Assembly: GCA_002435955.1 (NCBI GenBank)
Contig: DIWZ01000038.1
Location: 34,164-45,429 of the forward strand
Direction: 5' to 3'
Length of the DNA stretch: 11,266 nucleotides
From: Pelobacter sp. UBA6093
GTDB taxonomy: Bacteria; Desulfobacterota; Desulfuromonadia; Desulfuromonadales; Syntrophotaleaceae
Shown here: positions 6,222 to 11,266 of the stretch, one piece after another
Position numbering within the stretch: position 1 is the stretch's first letter
How the letters are laid out: every line of letters starts with the position of its first letter
Program-made: the position numbers and the translations under genes
Notes under the pieces: generated by a model
What the model was told of the DNA's origin: nothing
The model's input: only the letters and a program-made list of their open reading frames with translations
Database searches by the model: none

Positions 6222-6968
6222 ATGGCCATAGATTATCGGCCGGGGCAGACTACCCGGCATCTATTCGATCGTATCGCACCGCGTTACGATCTTCTCAATC
6301 GATTGCTATCCTTCGGCATCGACCGTCGCTGGCGCCGGGCCGCAGTGCAGGCGCTTGCGCTGCCTGCAGATGCCCGCGTCCTGGATGCGGCTACCGGTAC
6401 CGGTGACGTGGCGCTGACGGTTGCTGCGGCGCATCCGCGGATTCAGGTCGTTGGGGTGGACCTGTCGGCCAATATGCTGCACGCTGCTCGGCCCAAACTT
6501 GGTCCGGCCCGGGGGCGCATATCCCTTGTGCAAGGGTCGTGCGAAAGCCTGCCACTGGCGGCAGCTGTCTGCGACGGGGCAGTGATTGCGTTTGGCATCC
6601 GCAATGTCATCGAACGGGAAGCGGCCCTGAAGGAGTTCTACCGAGTGCTGAAACCTGGAGGACGGTTGGTGGTGCTGGAATTTTCCCGACCGACCAGACC
6701 GTTGCTTGCCGGTCTTTACCGTTGCTATAGTCGGCATGTACTGCCGCGTATCGGCAGCCTGCTGTCCGATGGCGCTGCTTACCGCTACCTTCCCGATTCC
6801 GTCGACGTGTTTCCAACCCGGCAAGCTTTCCTGGCCATGATGCAGGCAGCCGGTTTCCGGCAGGTGCGTCATCACGATCTGACCGGCGGCATCGTTACCC
6901 TTTACTGTGGTGCCCGACCTGTTTCAGATCTCTGCCCAAGGTTGTCAGATTCTGATCGCCCGGCCTGA
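6222..6968 (+). CDS. ubiE: Demethylmenaquinone/quinone C-methyltransferase UbiE (MenG)
   Basis: UbiE/MenG transfers a methyl group from S-adenosylmethionine to the quinone ring in the last step of menaquinone synthesis, or to the corresponding intermediate of ubiquinone synthesis, at the inner face of the cytoplasmic membrane. The 248-residue product has the family's N-terminal stretch LFDRIAPRYDLLNRLLSFGI, and the SAM-binding motif I VLDAATGTGDVAL around residues 53-65. It also has VVGVDLSANML, the AFGIRNV signature near 124, RVLKPGGRLVVLEFSRP and the C-terminal LTGGIVTLYCG. AAGGA at 6211-6215 lies 6 bases before ATG 6222. After the canonical end the protein continues for about 15 polar residues (VSDLCPRLSDSDRPA), encoded where the gene overlaps the convergent AsmA-like gene by 67 bp. 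In an anaerobe the substrate would be demethylmenaquinone, which is inferred from the suspected lineage. No other quinone gene is nearby. Confidence 0.96.
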   Translation: MAIDYRPGQTTRHLFDRIAPRYDLLNRLLSFGIDRRWRRAAVQALALPADARVLDAATGTGDVALTVAAAHPRIQVVGVDLSANMLHAARPKLGPARGRISLVQGSCESLPLAAAVCDGAVIAFGIRNVIEREAALKEFYRVLKPGGRLVVLEFSRPTRPLLAGLYRCYSRHVLPRIGSLLSDGAAYRYLPDSVDVFPTRQAFLAMMQAAGFRQVRHHDLTGGIVTLYCGARPVSDLCPRLSDSDRPA

Positions 6969-9900
6969 TTCTGCGATTTTTTTTCATCCTGGAACAGATT
7001 GTTCACATCGCTGACGACCTTGCCCGGCAGGCCAAGGACTCGCTGGAATATCCCCAGGACCTTTTCCGAAACCGAAGTGATGGGGATGGCATTCACTTCA
7101 GGCGCCTCGCTCGATCCCTGAATCCGGAAATGCGCGGTGATCAGGGCTTTGTTTTCTCCGGTAAGGATCCAGCCGGCCACCGGGATTTTGGATACGATCT
7201 TGTCGACGGTGCCAAACGGCTTTACGCCCATCAGCAGATCGAGCCGGTCTTGCCGCAGGTCGACGCTTCCCACCAACGACAGGTTCATGGCGTTGCTCGC
7301 CACCGCCAGATCTTCCGTGGTCAACCGCCCCTGGCGCAGGTCGAAAGAACCATCGAGGGAGGTGAAGGGCATGCCTTGACTGGCCATGTCCGGCAGGTGC
7401 AAGGTGAAAAGCTGTGAGACATTGAGCAGAGAAAAGACCTTGGATAAAAAAGAGAATTTGCGCAGCACGCCGTCCTTGATATGAAGGTCGGCCTGTCCCG
7501 TACCCGTGGTGAGCAAGTCGGGCCCGGCAGGCCCCTGCAGTTGCACCTGTCCGCTCAATTTACCGGTCACCAACCCCTTTTGTTGCAGCAGTTCGTTGTG
7601 CAGATAGCCTGCGTCGATGTCCGCGAACTTTCCGGAGATGGTCAGCGCGGATTGGGTTTCATGGCCGTTGTCGACAAGCACCTGTCCTTGACCGGTTCCC
7701 GATCCGGTGCGGAAACTCAAAGGGCTGATGGCAACCGTGTCGTTTTCGGCAACAATGGTGCCCCTGGCATCCGAAAAAGACAGCGGTCCGTAACGTCCCT
7801 TGTCGACGGCAGCCCGGATGACCAGCCTGTGCTGGCTCCTCTGGTCCTTGATTTCTGGCGGCTTCGGCGGTGCTTCTGCTTCCCACAGGGCCAGGACTTC
7901 GTCGATGGAGGCCATTTTTGCATGGATATCCAATTCGGCCATGACCGGAGCGGAAAGTCCCTGACTGCCCTGGAGTTGGAAGGCCTGGCCGGTTTCCAGA
8001 TTGAAGCGGATATCTTCATAACGTATCCGGTCGCGGCTGAACACAATGGAGCCGTCCAGGTTGCGAAAGACTACCTTGCTGCCAGGAAAAATAATCTCCC
8101 CGGCACCGACACGAGGCGCCTTGAAGTGCAATGTGAAGACACGATCGACCTCGCCGGTCAGCTCTCCATCCAGAGTGATGGCCGATTGGCCCAGACGGGC
8201 CTGGACGCCGGTGAACCGGCATTGCTGATTGCGGATGGCAATAGTTCCGTTTATATCCCGCGCTTCGGCTTCCAGTACATTTATATCCAGGGTCGCAGCG
8301 TCAAGACGCACCTGACCGGTCAACACCGGTTTTGCAAGGGGCCCCGCCAGTTGCCCGTTCATGGCCAGCGTTCCCGAGGGCCGGTAACTGGCCAGGGCCG
8401 GCACCAGTTGCGCGGCTTTTCCAAGATCTGTTCGGGGGATGTGAAGCCGCAGCTCAAGGGGAAATTTATCTGTCAGTCCGATTTGTCCGGAAAATTCCAG
8501 ATCGAAGGGGGATAGGCTGAACAGGCCCGCTTCGACGATCAAAGCCTGGTTCTGCTGGTGGCCCGACAGCCGGAGTTCCGCAGGGCTGCCGGCAGGCTTG
8601 GACACAATGCCCGGCCAGTCGAGGACGCAACCGGCAAGGTTGGCCTGCATATTGCCACGCAACTGTCCCGGTGAGCCGGTCAGCGACAAGGTGACCGGGA
8701 TGGTTCCGCCGGCTTTGCCGGTCCAGTCCCGGTTGGCTGCAAGTTCGTTCCATAATTTGTGCGCAGGTGCGGCCCATTCGGCACTGAAGGAAACGCTCCG
8801 GTCTTCCCTCAGCAGATGCTCGGCTGTTCCTGAAAAACGCACAGGGCTATCCATGAGCAGGGCCGTGCCCTCGTGCAAATGCAAATCGCCATCCTTGAGC
8901 GTCAAGGCGAGGTTCAGCTGTTCAAGGGGGGGAGCGCCCGGTAAGGGTAGTCGGGCATCGCTCAAGGTGATACGGGCGTCGTTTATCGGAAGCGGGGAGC
9001 CGGCTTGCCAGACATGCTCAAGCGGGCCGGCGAAACGCAGATGGTGAATTTCCACCGTGCCCTGGTCCAGGCTGGCATGCAGCAGCTTCAAGTCCGACAA
9101 CCGGATGCGGTCGGGCACAAATCTGCGGATATCGGCCAACGCCAGAGGCGAGCTGCTCAGGGTCCCTTCCAGCCAGGGCTGATTCTGGCTGCGTTGCAGG
9201 GAGAGGTGACCTTGCAGGCTTAAATTGTCGAGCTGCAGGGACAAGTCACTGAATTTGTCCAGGCCCTTCGAAGCGGTCCAGATACCACTAACCGCGAAGT
9301 TTTTTATGGACGGAGCCTGGCTATAACGGCTCGGCCAGACAAGGGCAAGGTTTTGTCCTGCCAGGCTGGCAGTAAAATGGAGCCCGGTGGCGACACTGCC
9401 TTCGGTGGAAAGGTTCAGTGCCGCTTTGCCGGCCACCATCGGGCTGCCGGGCGGCGGTGGGAGCCATGCAAAAATCTGCTCGGCAGCGATATTTTTCAGC
9501 TGCACCTGCAGGTTGCCCCTGACCTGCCTCCAATTGCTCATGTCGGAGTCCATGGCGACACGTCCCTCAACATTCAGGTCGGCGACCTCTTCCTGGTGTA
9601 GCAGTCTGGCGCTGAGTTCCAGCTTGCCGGGGCGCCCGGTCAGCAGATTGCCGATTTTAAGCTCGACAGCACGAAGCTGCAACTGATTGGACGGGCCGGT
9701 TGTCCGACGGTCATCGAGGTCCAGTCGGCCATCCACGACCGTCAGATTGCGCACCTGCACTGTTCGCAACAACGTCGTCAGCACCTCGGTGCCGGTGAAA
9801 CTGTCGGATGGCAGAAGGTCCAGTTTGTACTGGGGGCGAACCAGGATCATGTCGTCGAAAACGACAATGCCCCGCAACAATGGCAACAGGCGAGGTTGTA

Positions 9901-10192
9901 AAAAAAGGTGTTCGATTTCGACAACAGGATCAGCAAGGGGATCCCCGATACGAATGCCTGCGATATCGAATGCCGGCCCCCGCTGCCAGGACATGTTTGC
10001 CGAGTCTATGGTGACCGGTTGAGCAAGGGCTTCGCTTAACCCACTTGCCAGGGATTCCCGATAGGCATTCAGGTCAAAGGTTGCGAAAAAGGTGCATGCG
10101 GCTGCCAGGCAGGCAGCGATTAGCAGGGTGGCCCCAGTCCGAAACGGATGTCGGCGGAACAAGGAGGATTTTGGGGCAGGTTGTTTGGCCAT
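6902..10192 (-). CDS. AsmA-like (YhdP-type) inner-membrane-anchored envelope protein
   Basis: This 1096-residue protein has a basic N-terminus, one membrane anchor at about 19-38, and then a very long, beta-strand-rich periplasmic region of repeating amphipathic segments. The region after the anchor (FDLNAYRESLASGLSEALAQ, about 39-58) resembles the AsmA N-terminal domain. Residues about 895-1030 resemble the AsmA-like C-terminal domain, with VFSLLNVSQLF, MPFTSLDGSFDLRQGRL, SVDLRQDRLDLLMGVKPFGT and KIPVAGWIL. Family members such as YhdP, TamB and YdbH in E. coli are bridge-like grooves implicated in moving phospholipid between inner and outer membranes. That role is taken from the family. An amphipathic helix (about 1042-1066) and a polar, probably disordered tail end the protein. 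An rluA-family gene lies 54 bp upstream on the same strand, so the two are likely co-transcribed. The 3' end overlaps ubiE by 67 bp. No strong Shine-Dalgarno sequence precedes ATG 10192; GGAA about 10 bases upstream is the best candidate. Confidence 0.9.
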   Translation of the reverse strand: MAKQPAPKSSLFRRHPFRTGATLLIAACLAAACTFFATFDLNAYRESLASGLSEALAQPVTIDSANMSWQRGPAFDIAGIRIGDPLADPVVEIEHLFLQPRLLPLLRGIVVFDDMILVRPQYKLDLLPSDSFTGTEVLTTLLRTVQVRNLTVVDGRLDLDDRRTTGPSNQLQLRAVELKIGNLLTGRPGKLELSARLLHQEEVADLNVEGRVAMDSDMSNWRQVRGNLQVQLKNIAAEQIFAWLPPPPGSPMVAGKAALNLSTEGSVATGLHFTASLAGQNLALVWPSRYSQAPSIKNFAVSGIWTASKGLDKFSDLSLQLDNLSLQGHLSLQRSQNQPWLEGTLSSSPLALADIRRFVPDRIRLSDLKLLHASLDQGTVEIHHLRFAGPLEHVWQAGSPLPINDARITLSDARLPLPGAPPLEQLNLALTLKDGDLHLHEGTALLMDSPVRFSGTAEHLLREDRSVSFSAEWAAPAHKLWNELAANRDWTGKAGGTIPVTLSLTGSPGQLRGNMQANLAGCVLDWPGIVSKPAGSPAELRLSGHQQNQALIVEAGLFSLSPFDLEFSGQIGLTDKFPLELRLHIPRTDLGKAAQLVPALASYRPSGTLAMNGQLAGPLAKPVLTGQVRLDAATLDINVLEAEARDINGTIAIRNQQCRFTGVQARLGQSAITLDGELTGEVDRVFTLHFKAPRVGAGEIIFPGSKVVFRNLDGSIVFSRDRIRYEDIRFNLETGQAFQLQGSQGLSAPVMAELDIHAKMASIDEVLALWEAEAPPKPPEIKDQRSQHRLVIRAAVDKGRYGPLSFSDARGTIVAENDTVAISPLSFRTGSGTGQGQVLVDNGHETQSALTISGKFADIDAGYLHNELLQQKGLVTGKLSGQVQLQGPAGPDLLTTGTGQADLHIKDGVLRKFSFLSKVFSLLNVSQLFTLHLPDMASQGMPFTSLDGSFDLRQGRLTTEDLAVASNAMNLSLVGSVDLRQDRLDLLMGVKPFGTVDKIVSKIPVAGWILTGENKALITAHFRIQGSSEAPEVNAIPITSVSEKVLGIFQRVLGLPGKVVSDVNNLFQDEKKSQNQAGRSESDNLGQRSETGRAPQ
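6955..6984 (+). terminator. Possible weak intrinsic terminator for ubiE, embedded in the opposing gene
   Basis: ATCGC at 6955-6959 can pair with GCGAT at 6973-6977 around a 13-base loop, and the stem runs into eight consecutive T residues at 6977-6984. The ubiE stop (6966-6968) lies in the loop. The stem is short, so efficiency is doubtful. The same bases encode part of the lysine-rich tail of the AsmA-like protein on the other strand, so the T-run may be only its AAA codons. Confidence 0.3.
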
Positions 10193-10212
10193 GATTTAAG
10201 TTTCCGAAGGGA

Positions 10213-10240
10213 GGAAGGTGAACATCAAGTGCAACCTTCC
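10213..10240. other. Inverted repeat between the RluA-family gene and the AsmA-like gene
   Basis: GGAAGGT at 10213-10219 and ACCTTCC at 10234-10240 form a perfect 7-bp stem with a 14-base loop. It lies 20 bases upstream of the AsmA-like start codon and 6 bases past the RluA stop. No T-run follows on either strand, so it is not a standard terminator. It could be an mRNA processing or stability element within the two-gene transcript, or a protein-binding palindrome. Confidence 0.4.
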
Positions 10241-10246
10241 GGGGGT

Positions 10247-11122
10247 TCAGGTTGGTAATGGCAAGTCGATATGCATAGTACCTAGAATATTACGCAAATC
10301 CCCTGGCAGCGGGCTCGATACGCAAAAATGCGGGGGTTCAACCCCCGTTGACCAGGCCAGTTGCCAGCAATGCAGAAACAGGCGATCCAGGCTGGCGAGT
10401 GCCGGCCCGCCATAGCGGCTGTCTCCATACACCGGCCATCCGGCGTGGGAACACTGTTGGCGGATCTGATGTTTGCGACCGCTCAAAAGTTCCAGTTCGA
10501 GCAGGGCAGCGTTGTCGTGGCGGCCAAGTACGCGGTACCGGGTTGCTGCCTGTTTGACTTTGTCCTGAACCAGGATCTCGGTAGTTAGCGTGCCCGATTC
10601 CGGCGGCGAGCCATGAACCAGCGCCAGGTAGGTTTTGTTTATCTGGCCGGCTTGCAGCAACCGTCCCAGTTCGGCGGTAGCCTTGCGCCCCTTGCCGAAC
10701 AGCACCGGCCCGGAGGTGCCGATATCCAGGCGATGAGCCGGCGCCACCTGATAGGGGGCCCTGCGGTGATGCATCAAGCTGCGAAGTTGGTCGGTGAGGT
10801 TGTTCTCGGTATGATTCACGCTGCTGTGGATGGCGAGGCCCGCGGGTTTGAAGACCGCAAGGAAATCGTCTGTTTCCAGCAGAATAGTCAGTTGCGGCAG
10901 GGGGCTGGCGCAGAGTTCCCGCAGTCGGCCGCTGTCCGGGAGTTGTAAGGTTTCATGACCGTGCAGCCGGGAGTGTTCATCCAAGGTGCTATCGGCGCAG
11001 GAAACCTTGCCGCGGCGCAGCAATTGCCGCAGGTAAGACTGCGACGCCGCCGGTATGCGCTGTTGAAGAATGTCCAGAGCTGTGTGCCCCGCATCCTGCT
11101 CGGTAAGTTCAATAGTAATCAT
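10247..11122 (-). CDS. RluA-family RNA pseudouridine synthase
   Basis: Enzymes of this family isomerise specific uridines to pseudouridine in rRNA or tRNA. The 291-residue product starts with an S4-like RNA-binding segment (about 13-60, SYLRQLLRRGKV) and then the catalytic domain. The catalytic aspartate is D133 in PAHRLDIGTSG. The second conserved block is SGRKHQIRQQCSHAG followed by VYGDSRYGG (about 214-239), and KTYLALVHG (163-171) is also typical. The catalytic block is slightly unusual, with IGTSGPVLFGK where most relatives have a form like RDTSGLLL. This suggests a divergent subfamily, so I cannot choose between RluC-, RluD- and TruC-like targets. ATG 11122 is the only sensible start, with no clear Shine-Dalgarno sequence. 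A good promoter lies immediately upstream, and the AsmA-like gene follows 54 bp downstream. Confidence 0.93.
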   Translation of the reverse strand: MITIELTEQDAGHTALDILQQRIPAASQSYLRQLLRRGKVSCADSTLDEHSRLHGHETLQLPDSGRLRELCASPLPQLTILLETDDFLAVFKPAGLAIHSSVNHTENNLTDQLRSLMHHRRAPYQVAPAHRLDIGTSGPVLFGKGRKATAELGRLLQAGQINKTYLALVHGSPPESGTLTTEILVQDKVKQAATRYRVLGRHDNAALLELELLSGRKHQIRQQCSHAGWPVYGDSRYGGPALASLDRLFLHCWQLAWSTGVEPPHFCVSSPLPGDLRNILGTMHIDLPLPT

Positions 11123-11130
11123 AGGCGCTC

Positions 11131-11159
11131 ATCATAGCTTTTGTTTGGCATTCAGGCAA
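11131..11159 (-). promoter_or_regulatory. Sigma-70-type promoter for the RluA-family gene
   Basis: On the minus strand TTGCCT (11159-11154) and TATGAT (11136-11131) are separated by exactly 17 bases. They match the -35 consensus at 4 of 6 positions and the -10 consensus at 5 of 6. Transcription would start about 7 bases after the -10 box, near 11124, almost at the start codon (11122). The promoter could also drive the downstream AsmA-like gene. Confidence 0.6.
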
Positions 11160-11266
11160 GAGGGCTCGATTTCAAGATGAATGCCGGCGCCGGGAAAGTG
11201 CTATTCTCATGCGCATCATCGGCCTGTCGTGAAAAGTCGGCATCCTGGGAGGCTGTCGGACTATCC
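11160..11266. other. Non-coding right end
   Basis: No credible gene was found here. The only ATG on the plus strand with good context (11209) is closed by TGA after seven codons. The region contains a perfect 10-base palindrome CCGGCGCCGG at 11184-11193 and two GTCGG direct repeats at 11237 and 11255. It may be upstream sequence of a gene beyond the edge. Confidence 0.4.

Noticed and set aside
7481..8515. A long plus-strand open frame (344 codons) antisense to the AsmA-like gene, and similar long antisense frames at 489-1346, 1371-2126 and 3335-4117 on the minus strand.
   Set aside because: They lie wholly opposite well-recognised genes, show no family motif, and have skewed compositions expected from the antisense of GC-rich codons.
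11230..11266. A right-edge frame reading KVGILGGCRTI, which recalls the start of a thiolase-like enzyme.
   Set aside because: It is preceded in frame by TGA at 11230-11232 and has no start codon before the window ends.

Overview
The window reads as an ordinary chromosomal stretch of a Gram-negative, moderately GC-rich bacterium. It carries a soluble multi-PAS histidine kinase, a chemoreceptor with its CheW adaptor, a quinone-ring C-methyltransferase and a very long AsmA-like envelope protein. The protein styles (chemoreceptor ending in an acidic/aromatic tail, MEDS-PAS kinase) suggest a Desulfuromonadales-type deltaproteobacterium such as Pelobacter/Syntrophotalea, but that placement is inference from style only. 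No rRNA, tRNA, CRISPR array, insertion sequence or prophage gene was seen.

Layout from left to right. (1) 41-2243, plus strand: cheW followed by a two-transmembrane methyl-accepting chemotaxis protein, probably one chemosensory unit. (2) 2267-2303: a strong hairpin with a T-rich tail lying between two convergent stop codons, which can serve both sides. (3) 2305-3018, minus: trmO, the tRNA m6t6A37 methyltransferase. (4) 3200-5686, plus: an orphan cytoplasmic sensor kinase with MEDS, three PAS domains, HisKA and HATPase_c. (5) 5676-6092, minus: a MutT-like Nudix hydrolase whose 3' end overlaps the kinase by 11 bp. (6) 6222-6968, plus: ubiE/menG, overlapping the next gene by 67 bp. (7) 10192-6902, minus: a 1096-residue AsmA-like (YhdP-type) protein. 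(8) 11122-10247, minus: an RluA-family pseudouridine synthase that is probably co-transcribed with the AsmA-like gene. About 98% of the window is gene or short intergenic sequence, and no gene-free stretch exceeds about 190 bp.

The genes do not form one pathway. CheW and the receptor signal together to a CheA kinase that must lie elsewhere. TrmO, the Nudix enzyme, UbiE and the RluA enzyme are housekeeping functions (tRNA modification, nucleotide-pool cleaning, quinone synthesis, RNA pseudouridylation). The AsmA-like protein belongs to envelope lipid homeostasis. The orphan kinase is the most unusual gene. I found no strong evidence for a wholly new multi-gene system. The points worth a second look are the kinase's sensor architecture, the receptor's very short His-rich sensory domain and C-terminal tether, the tail-to-tail gene overlaps, and a few RNA-level structures.
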